NCBI RefSeq assembly: GCF_013407145.1
Contig: NZ_CP026993.1
Coordinates: 1,076,590-1,140,589, forward strand
Direction: 5' to 3'
From: Nitrosopumilus cobalaminigenes
GTDB taxonomy: Archaea; Thermoproteota; Nitrososphaeria; Nitrososphaerales; Nitrosopumilaceae
Length of the DNA stretch: 64,000 nt
The notes beneath the pieces were generated by a model. That model saw nothing but the letters and a program-made list of their open reading frames with translations. It made no database searches and had not been told where the DNA came from. Shown here piece by piece: positions 24,796 through 33,627 of the stretch. The translations under genes and the position numbers were made by a program. Position 1 is the first letter of the stretch. Each line of letters starts with the position of its first letter.

Positions 24796-25029
24796 ATGCA
24801 CAAAGGATTCATTTTATTAAATTGTGACTTAGGGGCCGAAGAATACATTGTAGATGAATTAAAACAAATGCAAGATATTACCAACGCATATCTTACTTTT
24901 GGGGCATATGATGTAATTGCAGAGATTCAAACTGAAAATCAAGATGGATTTGAAAAAGTAATTGCAACCATTAGAAAACTTTCAAGAGTGGTCAGTACAA
25001 TGACACTAAATGTCATAGTTCCCGAATAA
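24796..25029 (+). CDS. Stand-alone Lrp/AsnC effector (RAM) domain
   Basis: 77 residues: a ferredoxin-like RAM domain with LGAEEYIVDELKQ, NAYLTFGAYDVIAEI and a VV.TMTLNVI ending, without a DNA-binding domain. Such stand-alone domains can bind amino acids or pair with full-length Lrp regulators. A paralogue lies at 33332-33562. Confidence 0.8.
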   Translation: MHKGFILLNCDLGAEEYIVDELKQMQDITNAYLTFGAYDVIAEIQTENQDGFEKVIATIRKLSRVVSTMTLNVIVPE

Positions 25030-25062
25030 TTGTTATATGAGTAAATTCAGGATTGTTTCAAA

Positions 25063-25353
25063 TTGCAGAAAATTGATTATGAAGGAAAAGTTTGGGTACT
25101 AAACTATAACAATCCAGAACCCCTACTAAATCACGCCATTCACATGCTTGAAAGACACGGAGTAAAACGTGAAGATATGGAAATTACAGAAACACCAACT
25201 GCAAAAGTAGGCGCAATCGTAGTAGAAATTTGGCCATATGAACTTGTTATCGGAAGAGTCAGAACAACTAGAAATGACTCTTTTATCAGTGGTACAGAAT
25301 TTTTAATTGAATTAAAATTAGATGAAGATGGGAATTACATAGATTATCTTTGA
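25063..25353 (+). CDS. Conserved hypothetical protein, 96 aa (TTG start)
   Basis: A small alpha-beta protein (HAIHMLERHGVKREDM; IVVEIWPYELVIG). No family recognised. Its stop overlaps the next gene's TTG start as TTGA, so translation is coupled. Confidence 0.6.
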   Translation: MQKIDYEGKVWVLNYNNPEPLLNHAIHMLERHGVKREDMEITETPTAKVGAIVVEIWPYELVIGRVRTTRNDSFISGTEFLIELKLDEDGNYIDYL

Positions 25354-26039
25354 AGAAAAATAAAATACAGAATATTTCAATTGTTGCAATAGGAGTTATC
25401 ATCATAATTGCAATCATAGCATACAATTATTCGGCAGATCAAACAAAACAGAAAGGATTTCAATTTGGAAATGAGCTTGCACAGATCCAAATAGATGTTG
25501 CAGAATTACAAACCAAATTTTATTCTGAAAAAACCAAATGGGATGAAGGAGACATTACTAAAGAAGAATTGTTAAATTATTATGAAAAACACATAGCAGA
25601 ATTTGAAAAAATAATATCAAGATACGATGTATTAGACACACCAGAATTGTTTGAAAGTTCAGTTGAATTATTCAAGATTTCATCTGAAACACAATTGGAT
25701 AGCGATATTGAATATATCAAATGGATTACAACAGGAGATGAATCAGCAAAAGTAAGATCAGACACACAGATTCAAGAAGCATATGAATATGAAAATCTAG
25801 GATTGGTAGAATTTCAACTAGCTAAAGCTGGAATTATAGAATTTGATGAGGCAGATAAATTTTCACCTCCAGATAATGTACTAAAACAAAAAGTGCTTCA
25901 AATATCAGAAAATAAAAAATCAAAGTGTGATTTAGAATTCAAAAATGAATTGAATGAATTTGATTCAGATGAACTTGAAGTAGAGTGGTTTAACTGCTTT
26001 AATGAGGCTGAAAAGTGGAAGAAAGACCATCTACCATAA
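25350..26039 (+). CDS. Membrane-anchored helical hypothetical protein, 229 aa (TTG start)
   Basis: One N-terminal transmembrane helix (near 8-25), then a mostly helical acidic extracellular region with two late Cys (SKCDLEFK; FNCFNEAEKW). Coupled to the preceding gene by a TTGA overlap, as in the micro-operons. No family recognised. Confidence 0.55.
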   Translation: MKKNKIQNISIVAIGVIIIIAIIAYNYSADQTKQKGFQFGNELAQIQIDVAELQTKFYSEKTKWDEGDITKEELLNYYEKHIAEFEKIISRYDVLDTPELFESSVELFKISSETQLDSDIEYIKWITTGDESAKVRSDTQIQEAYEYENLGLVEFQLAKAGIIEFDEADKFSPPDNVLKQKVLQISENKKSKCDLEFKNELNEFDSDELEVEWFNCFNEAEKWKKDHLP

Positions 26040-26047
26040 ATTAAAAA

Positions 26048-26506
26048 TCAAAGTAACTCAGAATTTTTTAATTTTTCCAATATTTCAAAGAGTTCTTTTT
26101 CTAAAGCCTTCTTTTCAAGAGGAGTAGGAGTTGAAAAAGTAATAGGAAATGCAATTGTTAGCATATCTTGATCAGTATGAGAAATTCTTACTGAATGAGC
26201 ATCATGATTAGTATCATTCATGAATTTTTTCCATTTTTGTAAATGGGTGTTTACTCTAGTAACTTGTTCTTCAACGTTAGTTAACGAAGTATCCAAATCG
26301 GTATCAAATAGTCTAAACTTTACAAGCGGAACCATCATCACCCCACCTGAAATTTTATCATGGTTTTTCAGCATAGATTCTATAATTTCTTCAGATTTTT
26401 CTTTAGGGAAAATTTTGCCATAATCAGGATCAAAATATCCAGCAACCAGTTTTTTGGAATCATATATTCGAAAAAAATCTTCATCAGAATCTAATTTCCA
26501 CAACAA
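26048..26506 (-). CDS. Conserved hypothetical protein, 152 aa
   Basis: Soluble, with a Trp-Lys-rich helix (THLQKWKKFMNDTNHD) and a lysine-rich C-terminal helix. No family recognised. Converges with the preceding operon; ORF ends 8 bases apart. Confidence 0.55.
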   Translation of the reverse strand: MLWKLDSDEDFFRIYDSKKLVAGYFDPDYGKIFPKEKSEEIIESMLKNHDKISGGVMMVPLVKFRLFDTDLDTSLTNVEEQVTRVNTHLQKWKKFMNDTNHDAHSVRISHTDQDMLTIAFPITFSTPTPLEKKALEKELFEILEKLKNSELL

Positions 26507-26581
26507 TTTGAAAATAATTCATGAATAAATAAACGATTAATCAAAGACAATTAAATAAACTAGAAAATTAAGAAAAAACAG

Positions 26582-26926
26582 ATGGCAATTTCTAAAGAGA
26601 ACAAAGATTTCATCGATAGTTTGATTGATTATTACATTAGTGAATCAGAATCATACAAACAGATTGCAGAGAATTTTGTTCCAGAAATTGAATCAGTTCC
26701 AGATACAGCATTTGGAATAATTACAGGATGTGTATATTCAGGATTTTTGCAGGCATGCCAAAATCAGCAACAAACACCGAGTTTAGATGATATGAGAGAA
26801 TTTAATGAAATAATTAAAGAAAGAGCCGCATTAATCAAAAAAGCAATCCTGGATCCCGCAAAATCAGATACAGTTAATCAAGATACTAAAACCGAGCCTG
26901 AAAAGCCAGACTCGGAAAATAATTAA
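26582..26926 (+). CDS. Conserved hypothetical protein, 114 aa
   Basis: A helical acidic protein with a disordered Glu/Lys/Pro-rich tail (TKTEPEKPDSENN). No family recognised. The candidate structured RNA begins right after its stop, so that element could instead be its 3' UTR. Confidence 0.55.
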   Translation: MAISKENKDFIDSLIDYYISESESYKQIAENFVPEIESVPDTAFGIITGCVYSGFLQACQNQQQTPSLDDMREFNEIIKERAALIKKAILDPAKSDTVNQDTKTEPEKPDSENN

Positions 26927-26929
26927 AAA

Positions 26930-27020
26930 GAGTGCCCAAATGGGCACCCATTATGACTCCTGTTGGACTGGTCGTACTATCGCAGGTGTATGAATACAGT
27001 TAGTATGCGATAACAAACAG
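26930..27020. ncRNA. Candidate structured RNA or 3' UTR element
   Basis: GTGCCC (26932-26937) pairs with GGGCAC (26942-26947) in a perfect 6-bp hairpin. TATCGCA (26978-26984) pairs with TGCGATA (27006-27012), enclosing TGTA-TGAA-TACA. An outer CTGTT/AACAG can close the second domain. The GC content is well above its surroundings. Strand and role unknown. Confidence 0.4.
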
Positions 27021-27123
27021 TAGTAATTTTGTATTAAAACACTTACGTAGAAATCATCAGTAAGTTGATTTCAAAAAGATGAAAATTAGCACAGTTTAAT
27101 TCCAACTATCAAAAATAACCACT

Positions 27124-27216
27124 ATGAATGTAGATGGAAGTAAAATTATCTTTTTTTTAGGAGTGGCTTCAGCAGTTGTAACAGCAGTTGTTGCATTGTA
27201 TTTTTCAATTCGTTAA
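27124..27216 (+). CDS. Single-pass membrane micro-protein, 30 aa
   Basis: MNVDGSKIIFFLGVASAVVT continues as one hydrophobic helix and ends in SIR. Very short, but entirely consistent with a small membrane subunit; a similar one-helix protein lies at 62072-62152. No recognisable family. Confidence 0.4.
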   Translation: MNVDGSKIIFFLGVASAVVTAVVALYFSIR

Positions 27217-27247
27217 AGATAAATCATCATTAAACCTGAGCAACATC

Positions 27248-27568
27248 ATGTCAGATACAAATGAATTCAAAATTACACAAATTGTTGATAATGGTCAAAT
27301 AGTACAACTATCACTAGTTGAAAATATTTCAACTGAACCTATCTCCCAAAAACAGATGATCATAGAGAATGTTTCAAACAAACTTGATGCAGAAACCAAA
27401 GAGCAAGTAATGCCATTATTAGAAGCAATTTTACAAGCACAGCCAACAGTTAATGTAAAAACATATCAACAAACTCAAATTACAATCGGAATGCCAAAAG
27501 GAAGATATGACAACATGGGAAGACCTCAAGTTGGGAATATTATAGAAGTAGATTTAAAGAAAGTCTAA
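27248..27568 (+). CDS. Conserved hypothetical protein, 106 aa
   Basis: Soluble alpha-beta protein with a [16 protein letters not shown] segment near the end. The ATG at 27248 (MSDTNEF) is preferred to one 20 codons upstream, whose extra N-terminus overlaps the membrane micro-gene. No family recognised. Converges on the DUF255 gene with a 4-base overlap. Confidence 0.55.
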   Translation: MSDTNEFKITQIVDNGQIVQLSLVENISTEPISQKQMIIENVSNKLDAETKEQVMPLLEAILQAQPTVNVKTYQQTQITIGMPKGRYDNMGRPQVGNIIEVDLKKV

Positions 27569-29592
27569 AGATTTGAATTTATTTCTTCAATAGTGCGTAA
27601 TGGTAAAGAGCAAGTAAAATCTTTACAAACAAAAACCGAAGTTTTGTCTTCAAATAATTTTCCTGCAAAGAAAGGATATTTTGAAAGAGAATCTAGTTGA
27701 GAAGGATTTTTTATTGTAATTAAAATTGAATTTGGTAAATAATCTAAATTAAGAGACTCGCAGATTTGAGAATTTTCAGAATTGATAACCGTAATTTCTG
27801 TAGGTTTTTGAATATACATTGTAATTGTATTTAGTAGATATCCAAATCCAAACGGATTTTCAGCAGCCATTTGTGCCTGAGATTCCATTATTTTTGTAGT
27901 AATTTCAAGAAAACTTTGTTCTTGTGAGAGATGATATAATCTGAGCATCACAAATGCTGATACAGAATTTCCCGAAGGCAAAGACAAGTCATAATTACTC
28001 TTAGGTCGAATAATCAGTTTTTCATGATCATCAGAAGTCATAAAGAAACTATTATTTTCAGAATCCCAAAAGTGATCAACTAAATGATGGCCCAATTTTA
28101 TAGAGAGTTTGAGATATTTCTCATCAGGTTCAATTTCAAATACATCCAATAAGGCATTGATAAAATAAGAATAATCTTCCAAATAACCATCAATTTTTGC
28201 CACATCATTTTTGTAAGTTCGTAATAGTTTTTCATTTACAATTAAATTATTTTCAATAAAAGAGATACAATCTTTTGCAGCATTTAGATACCTAGCATCA
28301 CCAGTAACACGGTAGCCCTTTGCAAAAGCAGTAATCATCAAAGAATTCCAAGACACTAAGACCTTATCATCTAAACCAGGAGGAACTCGAGTGGAACGGA
28401 CTTTGAGTAATTTTTCAGAGCATGAATGTATTGTTTTTTTAACCTCAGATTCAGACACACCAAAATTAAATGCAACTGTAGAGATATTGAGATTGTTACA
28501 TAGAATGTTATTTCCTTCCCAATTTCCACCATCAGTTACATCATAGTACAAACAAAATAGATCTGCATCGCCTCCAAGAATTTCTTTAATCTCACTTTTC
28601 TTCCAAACATAGTACTTTCCTTCTATCCCTTCTGAATCAGCATCATATGCAGAATAGAATCCATTTTCTGGAGAAGTCATTTCACGTAAAACAAAATCAA
28701 GTGTTTTTTGTAAAACTTCAAGGTAAAAAGGATCTTTTGTTATTTGATAAGCTTCAGCATAGTTTACTGGAATCAACGCATTGTCATAAAGCATTTTTTC
28801 AAAGTGAGGAACAAGCCATTTTGCATCAGTTGAATATCTAGAAAAACCTCCTCCAATTTGATCAAAAATACCACCATTTGCCATTTTTTTCAGTGTTTTA
28901 AGCGCAAATTCATTGAATTTATTCAAACCAGAAAGTTTTGCATATCTAAAAAGAAATGACACATTTGCCGCGTTTGGAAATTTCGGAGCAGAACCAAAAC
29001 CACCATACGTTGCATCTCCCAATTGGAATAGATTCATGGCAGCCTCATCTAGAATTGTCCTCTCTAACTTTGAAGGAATTTGAATTGCTTCTGCTTTGTT
29101 TAATGCACCAAGAAATCTTTCTGCAGAATTTTCAATGTCTTTAGGTTTTTCTTTCCAAGCTTGTGAAAGTTGTCTGCAAATACTTCCAAATCCGGGACGG
29201 CCATAAGAATCCAAAACTGGAAAATATGTTCCAGCATAGAATGGTTTTTGATCAGGAGTTAGAAAAATGCTTAATGGCCAACCACCTTGACCTGTTGCTA
29301 TTTGACAAACTTTTTGATAAATGTCATCAATGTCAGGTCTTTCTTCTCGGTCAACTTTGATATTAATAAAATTCTCATTCATAAACTCTGCAACATCATC
29401 GTTTTCAAAGGATTCATGAGCCATTACATGGCACCAATGGCACGAGCTGTATCCGATACTAAGAAAGATAGGTTTGTTTTCATCTCTTGCTTTTTTTAAT
29501 GATTCATCATTCCAACCATACCAATTAACTGGATTGTTTGCATGTTGAAGTAAGTAAGGACTACTTTCATTGATGAGATTATTTTCAACCAT
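27565..29592 (-). CDS. DUF255 thioredoxin-domain protein (YyaL / SPATA20 family)
   Basis: 675 residues. The N-terminal thioredoxin-like domain has [16 protein letters not shown] near 49-64 and [21 protein letters not shown]; the remainder is an (alpha/alpha)6 barrel like N-acylglucosamine 2-epimerase (GGFDQ-type [15 protein letters not shown]). Widely conserved; the cellular role is not established. Single gene. Confidence 0.9.
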   Translation of the reverse strand: MVENNLINESSPYLLQHANNPVNWYGWNDESLKKARDENKPIFLSIGYSSCHWCHVMAHESFENDDVAEFMNENFINIKVDREERPDIDDIYQKVCQIATGQGGWPLSIFLTPDQKPFYAGTYFPVLDSYGRPGFGSICRQLSQAWKEKPKDIENSAERFLGALNKAEAIQIPSKLERTILDEAAMNLFQLGDATYGGFGSAPKFPNAANVSFLFRYAKLSGLNKFNEFALKTLKKMANGGIFDQIGGGFSRYSTDAKWLVPHFEKMLYDNALIPVNYAEAYQITKDPFYLEVLQKTLDFVLREMTSPENGFYSAYDADSEGIEGKYYVWKKSEIKEILGGDADLFCLYYDVTDGGNWEGNNILCNNLNISTVAFNFGVSESEVKKTIHSCSEKLLKVRSTRVPPGLDDKVLVSWNSLMITAFAKGYRVTGDARYLNAAKDCISFIENNLIVNEKLLRTYKNDVAKIDGYLEDYSYFINALLDVFEIEPDEKYLKLSIKLGHHLVDHFWDSENNSFFMTSDDHEKLIIRPKSNYDLSLPSGNSVSAFVMLRLYHLSQEQSFLEITTKIMESQAQMAAENPFGFGYLLNTITMYIQKPTEITVINSENSQICESLNLDYLPNSILITIKNPSQLDSLSKYPFFAGKLFEDKTSVFVCKDFTCSLPLRTIEEINSNL

Positions 29593-29634
29593 AATTTTTC
29601 AGATTTGTTTCAATATTAGTACCTAATTAGGAAA

Positions 29635-29868
29635 TTAACTCCAAATCCCTTTGCCTTCAGTTAGTTCATAAATTCGGACATTGATTTTTCCAAGTAATTT
29701 TACTTTTGATTTATGAGCCTTTTTGTCATGACTGTAATCTTTTTTCTCAACTAATTCTTGTAGTCGTTTTAATTGTTCCAAAGAGAGTTTTTTGAATTCA
29801 TGTTTTGAACTAGTGACAATTTGTAACAATTTCACTCTTTCACGATCCTCATCAGTGATTTCAGGCAT
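29635..29868 (-). CDS. Conserved hypothetical protein, 77 aa
   Basis: A highly charged helical protein rich in Lys and Glu (SLEQLKRLQELVEKKDYSHD), suggesting nucleic-acid or protein contact. No family recognised. Confidence 0.5.
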   Translation of the reverse strand: MPEITDEDRERVKLLQIVTSSKHEFKKLSLEQLKRLQELVEKKDYSHDKKAHKSKVKLLGKINVRIYELTEGKGIWS

Positions 29869-29997
29869 ATTTTTGATATTATCAATTTTGCAAATAAATC
29901 TTAGCGTAAAAACAAGATAGGCCTATTGCTTAGGATAAACCAATAAAATCTAAATAATTTAACGAATCTTAAAATTTCGTGACGAATCTACCAGATC

Positions 29998-31032
29998 ATG
30001 GAAAAGATGCGAGCCATGGTATTAGATGAATGTGCGAAAATAGAAACAAACCCATTGAAATTAACTGAAATAGATAAACATGAAATTAAAAGATCAAACG
30101 AGATTTTATTAGAAATTGAGGCCTGTGGAGTGTGTCATTCACAACTTCATGGAATAGAAGGAGATTGGAAAGATATTGGCATCCCTCCAACATTACCAAC
30201 AGTTCCAGGTCACGAAGTTGTAGGTAAAGTAGTACAGATAGGAGACAGTGTCACAAAATTCAAAGTGGGAGACAGGGCAGGAATTACTCCATTACTAGAA
30301 GCTTGCAAAGAATGTCAGTATTGTAAAGAAGGAAAAGAATACCTTTGTGAATCATCAATCATTACAGGAGAATCTTTCAAAGGAGGATATACAGAATACA
30401 TCACAGTGGTTGAAGATTTTGCAACCAAAGTTCCTGAAAACATGAAAGCAGCATATGCTGCTCCATTATTTTGTGCAGGAATTACAGCATACAAAGCAGT
30501 GAAAGCAGCAGAACCAAAACAAAATAAAAAAATTGGAATTTATGGAATTGGCGGTGTAGGACACATGGCAATACAGTTTGCAAAAGTAGAAAATTGTGAC
30601 GTGATTGCATTTTCTAGATCTCAAAATCATCTTGATGTTGCAAAGAGATTAGGGGCATCTGATGCAATGGTATTTTCTGAGAATCAGCAAGAATTTCTAG
30701 ATAAATTAAAAGAAACACACGGGTTATTGGATGCTGCCATAGTATTTGCCCCAGCAGATATTGTAACTGATACTGCCATCAAATCAGTAAAGAAAGGAGG
30801 ATTAATCGTCATCGCCACAGTAGGAGAAAATCCAACATTTATGGCATTTGAAGAAAAAACTATTCGTGGAACACTTATTGGTTCTACAAAAGATATGGAA
30901 GAAGTAATCAAAATATGCGATAAAGAAAATATCGAGGTTATTTTTCAAACATTCCCATTAGAAAAAGCAAATGAAGCTCTCAAGAAATTAAAAGATTCAG
31001 AAATAGAAGCAAGAGCAGTATTGATTCCTTAA
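29998..31032 (+). CDS. Zinc-dependent alcohol dehydrogenase
   Basis: 344 residues, MDR superfamily. Catalytic-zinc ligands in CGVCHSQ and PGHEVVGKVV; four structural-zinc cysteines in CKECQYCKEGKEYLC; NAD(P)-binding GIYGIGGVGHMAIQFAK in the Rossmann part. It oxidises alcohols or reduces aldehydes; the substrate is not evident. Confidence 0.9.
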   Translation: MEKMRAMVLDECAKIETNPLKLTEIDKHEIKRSNEILLEIEACGVCHSQLHGIEGDWKDIGIPPTLPTVPGHEVVGKVVQIGDSVTKFKVGDRAGITPLLEACKECQYCKEGKEYLCESSIITGESFKGGYTEYITVVEDFATKVPENMKAAYAAPLFCAGITAYKAVKAAEPKQNKKIGIYGIGGVGHMAIQFAKVENCDVIAFSRSQNHLDVAKRLGASDAMVFSENQQEFLDKLKETHGLLDAAIVFAPADIVTDTAIKSVKKGGLIVIATVGENPTFMAFEEKTIRGTLIGSTKDMEEVIKICDKENIEVIFQTFPLEKANEALKKLKDSEIEARAVLIP

Positions 31033-31068
31033 TCCTTGGCTTAAATATTAGAACAATATGTTTTTTGT

Positions 31069-31221
31069 ATGAATTGTAACAGATGCCATCATACTGATGA
31101 AGCCCATAGTAAAAGTGAAAATAACAATTCACTAATGAGGGCAGGAAAATGTCAAATCCCAACATGCACGTGTCAGCAATATTTAGATCCTATTCAAGAA
31201 ATTGATGAAGACCTTTTGTAA
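31069..31221 (+). CDS. Small Cys-rich protein, 50 aa
   Basis: MNCNRCHHTDEAHSKSE and later GKCQIPTCTCQQYLDP. Five Cys (3, 6, 31, 36, 38) and several His resemble a single zinc-binding knuckle; the spacing CxxCHH...HS recalls small thaumarchaeal zinc proteins. It starts 37 bases after the dehydrogenase gene. Too short for standard gene calling. Confidence 0.55.
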   Translation: MNCNRCHHTDEAHSKSENNNSLMRAGKCQIPTCTCQQYLDPIQEIDEDLL

Positions 31222-31253
31222 CAATTCATATATCAAAAAAATTTTAGATAATC

Positions 31254-31487
31254 ATGGACAAGCACAAACCATCAGAAGAAATGATAAAAGATTTAGATAA
31301 TTTACTATCAAAGCTAAACGCTATGGAAATTATTGCATCAGATGAATTCCAAAAAAATTCAATAAAAATACAAAGAGCTCTAGTTGAAGGTCAAATTCAT
31401 ACAATCAATGAATTTCAACATATGAAAAAGGCATTAGATTTACTAACACTACAATTATTTGAGGTTCAAAACAAAGTTAAGAATTAA
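31254..31487 (+). CDS. Conserved hypothetical coiled-coil protein, 77 aa
   Basis: Nearly all helix, with heptad-like Leu/Ile spacing (LDNLLSKLNAMEII; MKKALDLLTLQLFEVQNK). No family recognised. Its stop overlaps the end of the convergent gene. Confidence 0.5.
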   Translation: MDKHKPSEEMIKDLDNLLSKLNAMEIIASDEFQKNSIKIQRALVEGQIHTINEFQHMKKALDLLTLQLFEVQNKVKN

Positions 31488-31971
31488 TTTTTGTGTCACT
31501 CAATCCACAACCCGTACATCTAAACAATGTTGATTTCTCAAGAACTTTTTCAGGTTTCATTTCAGCACCACAGCAAAGACAGGAGATTTTTTCAGAATCT
31601 GTACTTTCAGATGATCTTACAACATAATCAGGTTTTGTTTCAGGAATATCAGCAGCATTGCAAAGAGGTTTGTAATGAGTTAAAATTTTGCTAAATACGT
31701 TTTGTCTTTTTTCTGCACTAGATTCGAATAATGGCAAAATAGCCAAATAGAGAGATTTCTCTGAGCCAGATTTTTCAACCCAGCATTTGTAGTTAGGATT
31801 TTGTTCAAAAAATGCCTTGTCTTCAGTCTTTTCGCAGTCACCAATATAGATAATATTGAATTTGTCTTTATCCCTAGAGAGGATCAAATAGACTAATTTT
31901 TCCATTGGAGGCCCCCATTCTTTTAGAGGAATTGGCCCTAGAAACTCATATTGAAGAATTTGAATGCTCAT
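31477..31971 (-). CDS. Hypothetical protein with C-terminal zinc ribbon, 164 aa
   Basis: The N-terminal part has VYLILSRDKDKFNIIYIGD, reminiscent of the first strands of a GIY-YIG-type fold, but the catalytic Arg/Glu cannot be confirmed. The C-terminus has CLCCGAEM...FRCTGCG, a CxxC/CxxC zinc ribbon. Nucleic-acid binding is plausible. Confidence 0.5.
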   Translation of the reverse strand: MSIQILQYEFLGPIPLKEWGPPMEKLVYLILSRDKDKFNIIYIGDCEKTEDKAFFEQNPNYKCWVEKSGSEKSLYLAILPLFESSAEKRQNVFSKILTHYKPLCNAADIPETKPDYVVRSSESTDSEKISCLCCGAEMKPEKVLEKSTLFRCTGCGLSDTKINS

Positions 31972-32091
31972 TATAGGTATTTTTGACTACTTTCTTTTCA
32001 TCTTTTCTCAAAAAAATCCCTAGTGCCACAAATTTGATCGCAAAAGTTCAACTTGAAAAGATTAAATTCAAGAGTTATGGATTTTCCGTAA

Positions 32092-32340
32092 ATGAAAGAC
32101 CCTCACAATTATGCCAAAGTGGGATACTCCATGATTGCAGTAGCTGGAAGTTTAGCAGCGATAGGTATCATAGCACTATTTACTGCAGATGATGTGTTAT
32201 TATCAGATAATATTTCAAGAGATAAAACAGCTCATTTTGATGCATGCAAAGAAAATGATTTCAAAACAGATGGTTGTGAAAAATACTGGGACAGAATTAA
32301 TAACAAAGCTTCAGGAATTTACGTAGATCTTCCAGAATAA
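32092..32340 (+). CDS. Small membrane-anchored protein, 82 aa
   Basis: One transmembrane helix (SMIAVAGSLAAIGIIALF, near 13-30), then an extracellular tail with two Cys (DACKENDFKTDGCEKYW) likely forming a disulphide. No family recognised. Converges on the next membrane gene, ORFs 1 base apart. Confidence 0.55.
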   Translation: MKDPHNYAKVGYSMIAVAGSLAAIGIIALFTADDVLLSDNISRDKTAHFDACKENDFKTDGCEKYWDRINNKASGIYVDLPE

Positions 32341-32341
32341 A

Positions 32342-33028
32342 TTAAAAACCACGACTAAAGTCTTCAAGCATATTTTGATTTTTAGTAAGGCGATTCATAG
32401 CAAAAAATGCTCCTCCAACAATTCCTGCTTGGTAAAAAGTATACAATAAAACTCCAGATGAGGTAGGATCTGATTTTGTAAAACTTAGTACAAGCATTGT
32501 GAAAAAAACAAAAGTTCCAACGAATGTAACAATTCTATTAATTATTCCAGTATTCATCCCTACAATTCGTTTTGATGCACCTGCCATCAAACCAATACTG
32601 GTTATAATTAGAAAAGTTGCACCACCGTTTGCAGAAATAAAACTATCAACCCATGGAATTAATCCATCCTCTAAAATTGCAATATCAGGCATTATACTAC
32701 CTCCATTAATTGCAAAGTTTACAGAGCTGAACATCCCACCTATAACAAAAAAGAATAAGAATATTTTTACAATTGATCTTTTCAATGGACTTCTAATTTC
32801 TGATGGACTAACAGCTCTTTCGGTAATTCGAACACCATAAAGGAAACCTACAGCCATTGCTGGGATAAACATGATATTGATGAGAATTGGAGATTCTCGG
32901 TTAATTTCCTCAATTTGTGGATGAAAAATCAGAAATAGAATAATTGCTAGTAATGCTGCTGAACCAAATAGAATCAAGCCTAAATGACTATGAACACTTG
33001 ATTCTTCATAATCATTCCAATTAGACAT
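32342..33028 (-). CDS. Multi-pass membrane protein, 228 aa
   Basis: About six hydrophobic segments; shares a NTGI(I)...VLLYTFYQAGIVGGAFFA C-terminal half with the 190-residue protein at 19538-20110. No enzymatic motif. Function unknown. Confidence 0.6.
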   Translation of the reverse strand: MSNWNDYEESSVHSHLGLILFGSAALLAIILFLIFHPQIEEINRESPILINIMFIPAMAVGFLYGVRITERAVSPSEIRSPLKRSIVKIFLFFFVIGGMFSSVNFAINGGSIMPDIAILEDGLIPWVDSFISANGGATFLIITSIGLMAGASKRIVGMNTGIINRIVTFVGTFVFFTMLVLSFTKSDPTSSGVLLYTFYQAGIVGGAFFAMNRLTKNQNMLEDFSRGF

Positions 33029-33131
33029 TTTATCACATCAAAAGAAAATAATTAAAAACCAAATCCGAAAATCATTTGGTCAAATTATCAATTCTGTTTA
33101 CCCTTTTTTAGGGCAAATAAGGAGATAAACT

Positions 33132-33335
33132 ATGAAGGGAGGGAAAACCCTAATAATCATAGGAGTCATTGTAGGAATTTTTGGCTTTATTTTTCATTTA
33201 CAGGGTCAGTCAATATTAGGACCAGAATCGTCATTCATGTATTCTAATCCAGATTGGATTACATATGGAATTCAAATTATAATTGTAGGAATAATAATTT
33301 TAGCCGCAGGGTTTTTGGTAATTAAAAAAAATTAG
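33132..33335 (+). CDS. Small two-helix membrane protein, 67 aa
   Basis: Helices at about 5-25 and 44-63 around a short loop. AAGGAG lies 7 bases before the ATG. Its stop overlaps by four bases the end of the convergent RAM-domain gene. No family recognised. Confidence 0.55.
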   Translation: MKGGKTLIIIGVIVGIFGFIFHLQGQSILGPESSFMYSNPDWITYGIQIIIVGIIILAAGFLVIKKN

Positions 33336-33562
33336 TTTGTCACTCTAAGTGTGATGGTACTTCTAATTTTTTCTAATTTTCTAATTTTGGATGTAATTAT
33401 TTCATTTATTTGAGAAGGGGAATCAGTTACAAATTCTGCTACAATATCATAGCTGCCATAAGTTATCAAACAATTTTTAATTTCAGGAATTTCTTTTAAT
33501 TGAGAATAAAGAGATTGCTCTTCTCCAATTTCACAACTAATCAACATGTAAGCTTTTTCCAA
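33332..33562 (-). CDS. Stand-alone Lrp/AsnC effector (RAM) domain
   Basis: 76 residues, paralogue of 24796-25029: MLISCEIGEEQSLYSQLK, CLITYGSYDIVAEF and STITLRVT at equivalent places. No helix-turn-helix. Possibly forms mixed oligomers with Lrp-type regulators (inference). Confidence 0.8.
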   Translation of the reverse strand: MEKAYMLISCEIGEEQSLYSQLKEIPEIKNCLITYGSYDIVAEFVTDSPSQINEIITSKIRKLEKIRSTITLRVTN

Positions 33563-33627
33563 CTAAATCATATTTTCTTAAAAAAACACCAACTTAAAGA
33601 CACCGAAGAAATGATTCTCTAAGAGAT

